Positions 51,420 to 62,782 of a DNA stretch of 64,000 nucleotides are shown one piece after another. Source of the DNA: Acanthaster planci. Its lineage: Eukaryota; Echinodermata; Asteroidea; Valvatida; Acanthasteridae. The stretch is from positions 1,569,271 to 1,633,270 of the forward strand of contig NW_019091418.1 in NCBI RefSeq assembly GCF_001949145.1, read 5' to 3'. Numbering within the stretch: position 1 is the stretch's first letter; each line of letters begins with the position of its first letter. The notes beneath the pieces were generated by a model. The model worked only from the letters and a program-made list of their open reading frames with translations. It did no database searches and was not told the origin of the DNA. A program made the translations under genes and the position numbers.

Positions 51420-51646
51420 CACGTAGGCCTCCTGAATTCAGTGGAACTAGTACAGTGGAACAGGAGTATTTGATTCAGCGTGGTTTCACACAGAGGGCAA
51501 CGATGAAATATCTACTGTGCTACTTAGGAGAACACGTCAACCGCGGAAGTTAAGTACAGGACAGCGACACGTTGTTGAAGTCACGTACGCAATGTTGACA
51601 ATATTTTGATTCGGTATCTACGACAGCAACGACCTACAGGCCACGT
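51420..51646 (-). promoter_or_regulatory. Cluster of five ACGTG (hypoxia-response-element-type) cores upstream of EGLN
   Basis: CACGT on the plus strand, i.e. ACGTG on the EGLN strand, occurs at 51420-51424, 51533-51537, 51568-51572, 51582-51586 and 51642-51646. All lie 116-342 bases upstream of the ATG and all share one orientation. The first reads TACGTGC, the form of the classic erythropoietin HRE. The region is also CpG-rich compared with the introns, as expected of a promoter. Binding by HIF is inference. Confidence 0.6.
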
Positions 51647-51809
51647 AACGACCGTACGCGGGAATTTAGGATGAAATCACATGGCGCCCGACCATGCCAA
51701 CTCGTTTTCTTTGCGATTATGCAAATAATTGGTTCCCAGACGTTGGTGATTGGTATAGCGTTAGTACTATATGGGAAACCCGTCCAATTGACGGGTTTTT
51801 AGCTTCAGG

Positions 51810-51970
51810 AAATGCGGAAGTGTATGCGGAAGTACGGAAGTGTATAAGGGCCACTTGCAAATTTTTTTCCAGTACTATCTCGCCGCGCCGAGATAGTAAC
51901 TTTACAATTTTTAAAAAATTTTTGCAAGCGGCCTTTATACACCTCCACTCTTCCGTACGCTTCCGTATTT
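51810..51970. mobile_element. MITE with CGGAAG termini and CTCGCCGCG core, in the EGLN promoter flank
   Basis: The left part AAATGCGGAAGTGTATGCGG then TACGGAAGTGTATAAGGGCC is inverted on the right (GGCC.TTATACACC..CTTCCGTACGCTTCCGTATTT). The centre is ACTATCTCGCCGCG/CCGAGATAGT. It shares termini and the CTCGCCGCGGCGAG palindrome with the large element at 53930-57205, so it is a short derivative of that family. Confidence 0.8.
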
Positions 51971-53929
51971 TAATCATCAAACTTCCGCGTCATCGCAAGA
52001 TCTTCCGAAAGTCTTCACTGTGTGCTGTGATGATAAACTTTCAAAGTATTCGGTTTCAACAGCTAACGTTTTGAATATTATAAATACAAAGTTGAAATGA
52101 AGACAAGTTGGAATTCGAAAAATTGCCGAAGCTCGCTGACAGTTCACCACCACATCACTGTCAATCTTGCACTGGTGATGTTACTCACTGACACCGGCAG
52201 ATAAGGGATACTGACTGGTGTCACGGCTTTTCCGCGGTCTCACGACACTGAGCCCACTATTTCCTATGGTGACTATGAGAACCAAAATGACGTATATAGA
52301 GTCCCATCTTTGCACTTTTTTATTGCTTTGAACCAAAAAGCGCATGTACTTTTTTTATTTTTGAGGAAAGAAGGGGTAGGAAAATACAGGTATATGAACC
52401 CCCAACGCGACTAAGAGAGGGCTCAATATTCCTAGCAACAGTGGTTCCTTTGGTAGGGACTGGACTTCGCTAGTTCACAAACGACCACTTTGAAATGCGT
52501 GCGTTACAGTCGCGTAACTACCAATAAAAATGATACACTCCCCACCAACATGGCTCTTCTTCAACTGATGGAGGGTGCTTCCGCTCAAGGCAGATTCTGG
52601 GCTGATTAAAAAAGCAAGGGGACGTATGGCCTATTTAATTAAATATTTTTAATTGGGAAAATTAAAACGTAATCAGCGACTAGACTGGATGTAGGCTACG
52701 CGCAGGCGCGCTAGTGTAGTACCGATACTCCCCACTTCGCCCCCCCTTCCTTCCATCTGCGTCGTGACATTCTTGATACGAGTTGACTGATTGTTTCGCA
52801 ACTAGCAACACTAAAATGATTTCCAACTTCATTCGGCAAAGATGAGTGACCAGAGACCACTGACAGAAAAACTCTAAACATTGCGGGCTATAGTCAATGC
52901 TCCATTTGGGGAATGATTTGTCCATTCATTCTAACAGTGTTTGGGGGAAAGAGAAGTCCCATACACAATATGAGACACACAGTCGACTCAGCGTGAGGTT
53001 AGCGCATTATGCATGGCAATAATACCCCCCCAAAAAAAAGTCTCTCAAAATGAAAGCTCTCGCAGTTTTTAGCAAACCCGCATAGGGCTGATTTATATGA
53101 AACTATGTACATAACTGGTGGCTAACTGGTTAACAGTGAGGAGTTATGAAAGTAAGGAAGTGGTACAGGGCTAGTAAAAAATACCACCTTTCTGTCGTTC
53201 CCCCCCCCAAAAAAAACGGGGAGGGGGTCAGGGGCATCCCTCCCCCATCAAAGGGGGCCGCCTTACCTGAACGTTCAACAGGGGTTTTATGGAGCAGCAA
53301 GGCAGGTTCAAAGTCTTCAATACTGGCGACGTTGTTTTTTTTTGTTTTGTTTTTTTTTACTTGCACGTATTTTCGCATTTTGGCCTTCTTTTCAACAATT
53401 CTGCCGGAATTTTATGTGCAATTTAAAGTTCTAGCTTCCCCTGCGTTAATTTTCAGGTTTTCCTTTCTTTTCGGTCCTTTCGATGGGGCTGTTTTAAGGG
53501 GGAGTGCGACCGACCGTACGGCACGTAGAAACGGCCTTGTGTACAGGGCGCCCCCTTCGGTGAATCGCTGCACTGTCATGTCCAGATAGAGGCCGTGCGC
53601 TGAAACAACGCGCCGCGTAGACATGATAGAAGGATGTCTTGGTACCGTGAGACAAACTTGCAGGGCCGTTATGCGAAACGGATGCCACAGTACAGATATG
53701 AAACAAATGCCTATATTGATTGCATACCGAGCAAGGGAAACACGTCGTAGACCTGCAAAATGTCTGCATACAACTTTTTGCAAAAGCGGATGTACATAAA
53801 TGGAACATGTACCTGCAACATAGAGGTACATGTACGTGTACAGTTAAACCGCCATACAGGGTCTATGATAGGTCAAGATCAGTGTAGTTTGGGACTAAGA
53901 TGCTAAATACTGACCTGATTAATTGCGGA
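51971..53929. other. Intergenic, partly CpG-rich, no gene seen
   Basis: Contains the second copy of a dispersed repeat (52411-52600) and C/A- and G-rich tracts (53030, 53200-53260). Overlapping opposite open frames at 53146-53589 and 53412-53831 have no recognisable motif and include poly-T-derived runs, so I do not call them. Confidence 0.5.
52411..52600 (+). repeat. Dispersed repeat, copy 2 (AAGAGAGGGC family)
   Basis: Second, diverged copy of the repeat at 29849-30030, same orientation, starting TAAGAGAGGGCT and sharing CAGTGGTTCCTTTGGT, CTAGTTCA, ACTACCAA, CCAACATGGCTCTT and TTCAACTGATGGA. Confidence 0.6.
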
Positions 53930-54400
53930 CGTACGGAAGCGTATAAGGGCCTCTACGAATTTTTTTTTTCGATATACTATCTCGCCGCGGCGAGTTACTA
54001 TCTCGCCGCGGCGAGTTACTATCTCGCCGCGGCGAGTAAGCTAAAACTACTTCAACTCGCTGCATATTAAGACTCAATCTGAATACCAGACTCAATGATT
54101 CCGACTACTCTTCTTATCAAGGGTCCTGTATCACCCGTGTCCACGTGGCCAACACTCCCGCAGATTTCCGCGAATAGTTGAACCCTTCTGAACTTACACT
54201 GTCCATATTAAATTCAGTTTAACGTCAACACTGTTTCTTTATTAAATGCTCCTCAAAACTGTAAAAACTGTTACAAGGATTAAAATTGGTAGCCAAATGA
54301 ATGGGGAGAGGAAAAAGACCATTCGGATGGTATCGTTAATATTCGGGCATTTCCGGCCGCGTCTGAACTGTCCGTGGCATACCGGTCGGAGTTCGCTATC

Positions 54401-55569
54401 CTATGGAATTCTGATATCTGCCGTTGCCCGTCGTGCGTCGCATTTTGCTTTTTGTTGTGTCCCAATGCTGCCATTTACCAGTTCCAAACATGCCATTTTC
54501 CGTCGTGCGTCGTCTGTCGCCAGTCGTGCGTCGCCCGTCGCCCGTCGTGCATCGCCCATCAAATGGGTTGCATAGGACTGCAAAAGCATGGGTTTTACAA
54601 ATGACAGTGTGATGATTCCATTCACTTCTAAGGATCTTTTTCCAATAAGGCAAGTACAAATCCCACCTGCAATACTAGTCCCATAATTAATGCCAATAAT
54701 GTTAGACTACCCATGTCCCTTGACAAGAAAATGTCGCCTTTCTGAGAATTAAACCAACTGTTTTTTGGGAAAAACATTTTCAGCAAAAATGTTCAGGCCA
54801 ACTTATGCACAGTCTAATTCTAATTTGCATATTGTAAAAATGTGCCGACCTGTTTTCATCAAATTTTATAAAGAAATCTGCCAACCGATACAGATATTCC
54901 ATTTTGTCCTCTCAATTTCACCTTGAAATACAGAAATACTAGACGTGCTGTGGATAACAAACTGTTTATTAAATGTATTGTTAGGGGGTAATTACCACTT
55001 GGTTTAAGTTTCAGAAAATGTGACGTGTTGGTTTTTGTGGGTGTGTATGCCATGGTGGATAGACCAATGAGAACAGGTTGTCCGGCATAACAAGTAACGT
55101 TACGGTTTAAAAGACCTCTATGAGCCTACCTGCAACTCAAGTCATGTCTAATTTGGAGTATTCAGGTAAACCCGCCCTCGAAATAATGTTGAATCAGTTC
55201 GTCTCTTATGAAAACTATTAAGGGAATCAAACATTGTAAATAGCTTATTATTTACATTCTGTTCTGTGGGATATCGTGCAGAGACAGACAGAAATATTAC
55301 ATAGGCTATAGACCTAAAGTCAGGCCGTTAACGAGTAAAGTTACGTCTATAGTAACTAAGTTAACTAAGATCAAGGGTGAAAGTTATAAATACCACTGCG
55401 CAATCGTGACAAAAAAACCCAAAAAACAACCAAAAAAACCACGGACGACGGGCGACGCACGACGGGCGACGGAAAATGGCATGTTTGGAATTGGTAAATG
55501 GTAGAATTGGGACACAAGACAAAGCAAAATGCGACGCACGACGGGCGACGGCAGATATGGAATTCCATA
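54401..55569. mobile_element. Nested 1.17-kb transposon with GTCGCCCGTCGTGCG terminal repeats
   Basis: The left end TATGGAATTCTGATATCTGC and right end GCAGATATGGAATTCCATA are inverted, followed inward by CGTCGCCCGTCGTGCGTCGC, CATTTTGCTTT, TGTGTCCCAAT, CCATTTACCA, TTCCAAACATGCCATTTTCC and more GTCGCCCGTC units. It is flanked by CTATC (54396-54400 and 55570-55574). Removing it rejoins the host arm (GTCGGAGTTCG + AACTACAAAGCAGAA), which then matches the opposite arm of the large palindrome. The interior has no transposase frame. Confidence 0.85.
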
Positions 55570-56761
55570 CTATCAACTACAAAGCAGAATTAGGGTAGAA
55601 AATTGGAACATGTTTTGTTAACTTGATTGCATTTTAATTTTAAATGCAATGTGTTTTAAGCGGATGTTATTTTTAAAAAGATCGTATTTTAGAAGTTAAG
55701 CCTATATTTTTCATAAGGACCCTTTTTCTTAAGGATCTCATTTCTTTTTTAAGATTCCGAATCGAGTGAATTGTTAATAAAGAGTGAATGCGTATTTTTA
55801 TACGCAACGTAATCTGTAGGATTGAAATAATTTTTAAAGTTCAAAATTCTTTAATAGATAGAACAAAAATTTACAATGTAAACATTTTTATCGAAATTTA
55901 TACATTTTTTTACAGCGTAACAGCTTATGTATTCTACGGAAATCTTACTTTATCCGAATTAAGAAATCATCCGAATTGAGAAATTATCTGATCTGAAAGA
56001 GCAACCGAATTGAGAAAGCATCCGAAGCCGCGTATTAAAAGTATTCCATCTTGTAGACGGTATTCTGCAAAAGCCTCAGAGTGCTTCAAGTATATTTTTT
56101 GAAAAAGTGAAGCATATTTTTCCAAGATTGTTTTAACAAAGTTTTCACAAGTTGCTTTTATTCGTGGCTGCTTATTAATTTGGATTTATGTTAATTTGGA
56201 TGCTCTCTCATTTAGGATGGCATGAGATTTTGTGTAAAATACGTGCACCGATTAGCTGCTTTACGCTGAAAAAGTGTTCCCATTTCCAAAATATGTTCAG
56301 TCTATTCTGTGCAAAATCTGGAAAAAGTTGGGACTTTATAACTTCGTTTCGGTCTTTTTTTGGACTAATAACATTCGCTTAAAACACGTTCAATTAAAGA
56401 AATGCTTTCCATTTCTCAAAACATGTTCCAATATTTTCGACCCTAGTTCTGCTTCGTAACTGGGGAGTACTCCGACCGATATAACCCGGACAGTTCACAA
56501 AATTCTTGGTGCAGACGCGGCCGGAAATACCCGAATATTACCGATACAATCCGAATGGTCTTTATCTTCTCCCTTTACTCGTTTGGCTACCAATTTTATT
56601 TATTTTAATCTTTGTAACAATTTTTACAATTTTGAGGAGCATTTTGTGAAAAAGTGTTAACGTTTAACCGAATTTAATACGGACAAGGTAAGTTCGGAAT
56701 AGTTCGACTATTCCCGGAAGTCTGGGGAGTGTTGGTCACGTGGACGTTGGGTGATACAGGC

Positions 56762-56950
56762 ATATGCAGCAAGGTATGAGACGGAGAGAACCCCCCCTTT
56801 TGTGTTGGTCATTGTCTCGCAGGAATCTGGGGAATTCTTTTCAGACATCTTGGGGGGGGGTGTTAAGTAACAAGAGTCTGGAATGTGTATAGGGATTGGA
56901 CATGTTGGGGGGGGTACCCCTCGGACTCATTTCCTGCTGGGTATAATACA
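56762..56950. mobile_element. Insertion in the right arm of the large palindrome
   Basis: About 190 bp, starting near CATATGCAGCAAGG and ending near CCTGCTGGGTA, has no counterpart in the left arm. It is bordered by similar GGGTGATACAGG and GGGTATAATACAGGG, possibly a target duplication. It is rich in G runs (about 56851 and 56909). Confidence 0.6.
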
Positions 56951-57205
56951 GGGCTCTTGATCAGAATAAATGGGTCTGGTATCTAGACTGAGTCTTAATA
57001 TGCAGCGAGTTGAGGTAGTTTTAACTAACTCGCCGCGGCTTCACTTTTTCAAAAACATGATTGAAGCACGAGATAACAACTCGCCACGACGAGATAGACT
57101 CGACACGGCGAGATAGGAACTCGCCGTGGCAATGTAGTAACTCGCCGCGGCGAGATAGTATCTCGAAAAAATGTTTTGTAAGTGGCCCATATACTCTTCC
57201 GTACG

Positions 57206-59470
57206 CTTCACACACAAATTTTTGCGCTGTAAGATAGGATTCTGTTGTTATTATTCATTAAGCTGATCCGAGGGTGGAAATGGGGGGCGAATCCCCCGTT
57301 CATTGCCCTTAAAATAAAAAAAAGGCCTGAACTAAATGTTTAGGGACCTACGCTTAATGCTGCAAGACCCTCTAAAAGAATGAACCATGTCAAGATTATG
57401 CAGTGTATTCGTAATGATGAGTGCTGCTGATTTGGCTCAAAGGAACAACTGTTTTGTGCCATTGTATTCTGTTTTTTTCCTGCACTTTGTTAAAATCTGA
57501 TTTACACAGTATGGTTAATCTTCCCAGCATAATGTGTGAAAAAAACCTAGTAAAAAAATTAGAACAGTGCGCTAAAATAGCGATTTGTCCAAAGGTATTT
57601 TCACGGGGGGGGAGTTATACGTTTTGAGTGCGATTTTTAAAGGCCTAAAACAAGAGATTCAAAGGTTTCTTAATATTCATATTCATTTTGGTGGAGAATC
57701 TCAGAAATGCATGAATGCCCTAGTGGTTTTGCTGATGGTTTTTCGCTTATTTTTTCCTTCCCGATTTCTCTTCCCGGTCGGACGCGTTTGCATGTTTACC
57801 GACCACAATTCAACACTGCCTACGTGAATTCACCCTCGGTCGATTGATTCATGATCGCATGTCCATGTGGACATAATGCTTCGCAAAAGACGAAAGCTAT
57901 GAAATATAAGTAAAAGTTCACAGGAATGAAGTACTCGATTGAAAGTGTTCTTTTTCAAGCATACCCTTTTATCTTTTTTTCACATTTCTTCTTATATGTT
58001 ATTTTTTTGCCGCCCATCGTTTTAATAATACATCGAAAAGCGAATAACACATTACCTTTTGCACCCATCATTTTCAGAGGCGGATCCGGAGGGGGGGGCT
58101 GTTGGGGGTGCACGCCCCCCTTTTCACCCCCCCATACAAGAAGCAAACGAGGAAGAGAGAAGAAAAAATAAGGGGTCATACTGCCTGAAGTTGCACCACA
58201 GAGCGTCAAAAACACAAAAATGGCTCCAGACCCCGCGCCGTGAGGGCATTTTACCATTATTGTTTTAACTCATGCATGTCCCCCCCCCCATCTGTGAATC
58301 TACCATTTCAAAATTCACACCAATACAAGATTCAATCTTTCCACATTTTAATTATGTGCATGGTTCCATTTACTCATAATTTATCTATATTTATAAATAT
58401 GATTAAACAATTTACACATTTTATATGATTATTACCCAGGACTGCCAATGTTATGTATAAAAAACCTTTTTATGTTTTGAATCATATCATGGTAACAAAA
58501 ATACCCAAATGCTGATAAAGGACATATTAGGCCCAAACCTACTGATGATCATCTCACACAGGCTATCAACACTACACAACGAAAAAGTTGTATCTAGAAG
58601 TAATTTGCTTCTATTGGGAAAACAATTTGGAAACCATCTCAAAAGCACAAGAAATTGCTTAACATACATTCACTGCAAAATACAACGTGGGTTCAATATC
58701 AAACAGCACCATGACATTGGGCACCATTCCAAAACTTGTTTCAATCAAACATAAAATTGGTGATGAAAAGCGCTTTCAAGTAGTACGCTGCTTTTTCTAC
58801 TTTGGTGACCAAAATTTCAAGGTCTCACAGATGTGGTACAAAGCCCAGGTGTAGTTTGTTAACTAACAGAGGCTTTGCATGGTTGCCATCTTGCAGGGCA
58901 GTTCTAGTTTCACAGGGAAACATCCCTTGGGCATGCCCTTTTGAATAAAAGAACTGCCCTGTAAGATGGCTACCACACAAAGCCTCCATAGCCTAGGATG
59001 TTTACAACATACTATTGCAAGCATTAAGAATGTGCACGATGTGCATTTTTATGAAGCAGCCACCGTGAACAATGGCACATCTTCCAAACAGTCTTAATGC
59101 CACATACACAAACTTTTACTACGACAACTTCAGATCTAGCGAGTAAAAGCACCTGTCACTTTTGCAGTTGGAGAAACGCTTTCACTCGGTTAACTTGAAA
59201 CAAGTTACTATTATCTGCTGGGTGAAGTGACATTGGTTTAAAATAAATCTTAAATTGTGCAATTTACCCTCTACTGACAAATTTCATGAAATATTTTCCA
59301 CATTCCATAAAATATTTTCAATCAAAATTAGGCACAACTTTAATACAAAGGTAAATAGACACTACTACTGTACATGTAATTTACTTTTGAATAGTTTCAT
59401 TTATTAGAAAATAAAGGTTAGTCCATGCTTCATTCAAAAACAAGCCAAACCAAATAAATCTTGATGTATC
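57206..59470. other. Intergenic, no gene seen
   Basis: AT-rich, with G/C homopolymer-rich patches around 58080-58140 (GGCGGATCCGGAGGGGGG) and 58280 that look like low-complexity repeats. Contains the MITE at 58869-58986. No exon supported. Confidence 0.5.
58869..58986. mobile_element. 118-bp MITE, GAGGSTTTG family copy 2
   Basis: GAGGCTTTGCATGGTTGCCA, then TCTTGCAGGGCAGTTCT, pairs with AGAACTGCCCTGTAAGA, then TGGCTACCACACAAAGCCTC. That gives inverted arms of about 40 bp with few mismatches. Same family as 33670-33765. Confidence 0.8.
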
Positions 59471-59476
59471 TTTATT
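59471..59476 (-). promoter_or_regulatory. Candidate poly(A) signal for the Nvd-type gene
   Basis: TTTATT on plus is AATAAA on minus, followed on the minus strand by T/G-rich sequence (TTTGGTTTGGCTTGTTTTTG). Using it would give a 3' UTR of about 2.4 kb. Confidence 0.35.
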
Positions 59477-61891
59477 GGACTTTATACAGTGAAGTAGCTT
59501 ATTAAACTTTGAAATGAAACTTTGTGGCTTTTAATGCACAACACCTTGACAATTTTGTGTGATTAAATTACTAACATCATGATTGGAAAGTGTGCACAAG
59601 AGAGACTTCTACATCTAAATCTTTGTTCAATGGAAAATTTAACTTCACATTTTACCTACTTCACTCACTCAATAAGCTCAGCTGCCGACTACCAAACAGC
59701 AAACGTAGCTAAAGCAATAAATCATACAGATGATATATACATGTATGCTGCTTAGTGAAATTTTGTTGGAGAAGGATTGAAACAAGATGCTGACAAAACT
59801 GTTGTGGTTATAACAGAAATCCATCACGTGTAAGCTTCGTCGGATAGATATATAGTAACTACTAGTAATTAATTATAAATGAACAAATCATTCCATATGT
59901 ATCATTTTTGTTCTCCGAGTGGTGATCTGCACTCTGAGTTTTAAAGCAAAACAATCAACCTTTCATGCCATTTAAAGAAATCTGCATTCAGAAACCCTTT
60001 CACAATAGACCAATCCATCAAGTCCCACTCCACTGTTTTTTGACCAATCAGAGCCTTGGTTTACAATGTATGTCCGACGTGTGCACTAAAGTCCGACATG
60101 CATGCATGCTCATGGGATGTGTGTGGCCGGATCCTGTAGTGTGGCACTGGAAAAGAGCAAGTGAACAGTGGGCGGGGCTTACTGGATCGGTCCATTTAGA
60201 CAGTGTTTGTTTACAATTTCATACACAATACCTCTCTAAATGTCCCTCTTAATGCCTACTCATTAACCTACCCCAACCCCCCAAAATTACTTAGCACAAT
60301 CCATTTTGTGGCAGGCGGTACCAAGATTTTCACCTGGATTTTTTTCACTGGAAGGTGGATGTCAGTCTTGAAGTTTCCTTGGTTCAAGCAAATACTAAAT
60401 GCACTATGTACAGTTTGCCGAAAAACTGTTTAAAAATTTGGAAAAGCAACTCCTACTGTTGACTACCTACAAAAATAAGATAACGATGGAGGGCACAAGC
60501 ATCCACACACTGAGTTCAGTGAGACAATTTCATCAAGTTTCCTTGGTTAAAAAAAAATAATAAAAGCAGTAATTTGAAAGGGTATTCACCACTCGAATAT
60601 AATTCCTGTGAAAAAAATAGATTATCGTGATGTTAATTGCAAACTTTTCTTTTTAACTTCTGTATTCTGGAAAATATTAAATTTCTGACTCCAACAGACA
60701 TACTGGGTAGTTTTGTACTCTTTTGTTACAAAAATTAAACATTTAATCATGTACAGTATAAGGTCTGATAGTGAGTTTACTAATTCACACACGGTCAGAA
60801 ATAAATAATTTCCTTTTTTTGGTCCACTAACATTTATCACACCGTCACAATTCAGAAATATTAGTGATAAAAAAACTGACATTTGACAAAAATTGTCCTA
60901 CATGTATTTAAGCCTTGTTTAACATGAAATTTCTTGTTTCCTCATTCATCACGGATATTTTTCTCTCCAAAAAAGAAGTTTGTTGCTTCCTAATGACAGA
61001 GCAATATGTCGTTTCATGGGTTTTTCAAGTGCAAAAGGATGTTACGTGAAATTGGGTTACATTTTTCTGTTTGTTGTTGCATTGTTTACTTCCTTCCTTT
61101 TTTACTGTTTATCCTGACTGTATTTTGGGAGAAGTTTGATAACAAAAGTGTGTCAGATTTCAAGCCAAAACAACTTTTCGGTGGGGGGGGGGAAATCATG
61201 AGTAGTGTTCAGAGACAATGCTTGTGCAAACTTTGTACATGCGTTTCTGAAACAAGCCAGCCAAAAATGTTGTTTTCACACTGGTATGAGGTCACAGCAC
61301 GGGCTGACATGTACGGAAGCCTGAGCAACAAAGGTCAGCCAAAATCTATGTCACATTGACATAAAACTTGAAGGATATACTTCTAATTAATGTGCATTTC
61401 AAAATATTTGGTGACTGGATATTGGTCAGCTGAATCTTGGCCTTCCGTCCGAGTTGTGAGAAGGTCCAGACAGGCTTTTTTGGAAAATGAAACCTCAACC
61501 AACACGTCTATTTTCTCTTTGTCATCATAAGTATTTTTAACTATAGTCCTGCTATTTTAGAAGAATCCTGATTATGCTGGGAGTAGGGCAATTGGTTGTT
61601 TTTTTAACATTATTACGAGTTCCACCAGTTTAAGGTGAACATGACTCAAAACATACATCTTTTCATCACAAGGGCTGTTCTTTTGTATATGAACTGCAGA
61701 GTAAACAAACTCTGATTGAGTCATAATCAAGAAGCAATGATTCAACAGTTCAACTGTACTATCTGAACAGACACCTGGCAAAGCCTGATTATAGCAAAAC
61801 TTGTTAAGATCCCGTACAAATGTGATTTTTGTCTTTTTTACCTACAGTTTCTAACTTTCCTACTGATTTTTTCCATGGTCTTTGGACCCTC
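59477..61891 (-). other. Probable 3' UTR / flank of the Nvd-type gene
   Basis: No convincing exon. A plus-strand open frame at 61006-61359 has a hydrophobic stretch but no family features. CCAATCAG (60046-60053) and GGGCGGGGC (60170-60178) lie 130 bp apart and could be chance or repeat-derived. Confidence 0.35.
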
Positions 61892-62053
61892 TCACCAGGA
61901 CATCTCCGTTTTCTTTTCTGTGTACCGGGGACTGTTTTCCGAGTAGAACTGGGAGTACCAGCGGCGATGTTTGGCAATCAGTGAATCCTCCTTGACCAGA
62001 ACAGGCTTGGATAGATAGGTCTTGTGGTTCCAAACCATCATGTCACGTTCCAC
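61892..62053 (-). CDS. nvd: Neverland/DAF-36-type Rieske oxygenase, last coding exon
   Basis: 162 bp on the minus strand: acceptor TTTTCAG, 53 codons, then TGA at 61894-61892. The peptide [42 protein letters not shown] is the characteristic C-terminus of Neverland/DAF-36 cholesterol 7-desaturases (Rieske-type, KshA-like, ER-associated). VERD..(V/I)WNHK and (R)RW(Y/F)SQFYSENS are family signatures. The enzyme inserts the 7,8 double bond to make 7-dehydrocholesterol, the first step to ecdysteroids or dafachronic acids in ecdysozoans. Its role in deuterostome invertebrates is less clear. The Rieske 2Fe-2S and mononuclear iron motifs lie upstream, outside the window. Confidence 0.8.
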   Translation of the reverse strand: MERDMMVWNHKTYLSKPVLVKEDSLIAKHRRWYSQFYSENSPRYTEKKTEMSW

Positions 62054-62782
62054 CTGAAAATGAAAAAGGCCCACCATCAATACATTTTCAGAAAATCCAC
62101 ATCCGTGTTTCCCTTTTTCATATTACAATGTTCTTTTTTTTCTGAGGAAGGTATCGCCCTTACGCATGGCGCTGTTCAGGAGGCATAATATACGTGTATG
62201 CATCTCTTTCTGATGCACAGCAAGTGATAATCTGCAGATGCTATGGACAGCTTTTCACGTATGACATCACAAGTCCAAACAAACTGAAGAACCTTTCCTA
62301 TGCCCGTCTGCCTATGAAGCCTCCCTAACATGCGAGCCTCTACTTCTGTATCTGAGGCTGCATCCGAATTTCTTGTCTAGAGCTAGGTCTAGGTCTTTGC
62401 TCCATTAGAAATGTGTGGAGACGTGCAGACAATAGACCTAGCCGTAGCTCTGGAAGCCCGTTTTGGACACGGCCTGAAACGCCTCGGCACTGACAGCATC
62501 TCTACAGAATCATCTCCATTCCTCTAATAACCAACTCAGTCATCTAAAAAGACAGGGTCATTTGAAAACAAAACACCTACTGTCAAAAGAGCTTGAATAT
62601 GCTTAGTGCATGCAAGCTGTTGCAGAGCCATGCTGACAGGGACGATCTCACCCAGGTATAATGATATTCTTGAATTCCCTACAATTTTGTGCATGCACTG
62701 TTGGAATACTAATCTGGCTCACTACAGGAGTTAAAAACAGGTGAGCAGCAGCCCTGAAGTTTGAGCTAGAAAGTGCCAATAC
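62054..62782 (-). other. Intron between the last two Nvd-type exons
   Basis: A 729-bp GT-AG intron (donor GTATTG at 62782-62777), phase 0. It contains an inverted-repeat element at 62356-62474. Confidence 0.8.
62356..62474. mobile_element. Small MITE-like inverted repeat
   Basis: GGCTGCATCCGAATTTCTTG, then AGAGCTAGGTCTAGGTCT on the left, pairs with AGACCTAGCCGTAGCTCTGG, then CCCGTTTTGGACACGGCC on the right. Arms of roughly 40-45 bp with several mismatches. Confidence 0.6.

Larger units (their letters stand above)
53930..57205. mobile_element. Large palindromic DNA transposon with long terminal inverted repeats, carrying nested insertions
   Basis: The outer ends are CGTACGGAAGCGTATAAGGG (left) and its counterpart ending CTTCCGTACG (57196-57205). 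The left arm runs 53930-54400 and resumes at 55575 to about 55680. The right arm runs from about 56340 to 57205. Matching landmarks include three 21-bp repeats of CTCGCCGCGGCGAG (53976-54038; variants at 57030-57160), ACTCGCTGCATATTAAGACT, CACGTG, GCTCCTCAAAACTGTAAAAA, GGCCGCGTCTGAACTGTCC, and AACATGTTTTG..GTGTTTTAAGCG. A 1.17-kb element is inserted in the left arm and ~190 bp in the right arm. No transposase frame, so non-autonomous; superfamily undetermined. Confidence 0.85.

Noticed and set aside
53146-53831. Opposed open frames of 147 (plus) and 139 (minus) codons
   Set aside because: They overlap each other antisense, contain runs derived from poly-T and poly-C tracts, show no motif and have no splice context. 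Probably a chance effect of higher GC.
60046-60178. CCAATCAG and GGGCGGGGC as a promoter
   Set aside because: No gene starts nearby on either strand, and the CCAAT-type octamer is common in repeats of this window.
61006-61359. 117-codon plus-strand frame with a hydrophobic stretch
   Set aside because: It lies in the probable 3' UTR of the Nvd-type gene on the opposite strand, has a GGGG homopolymer-derived segment, and shows no family features.
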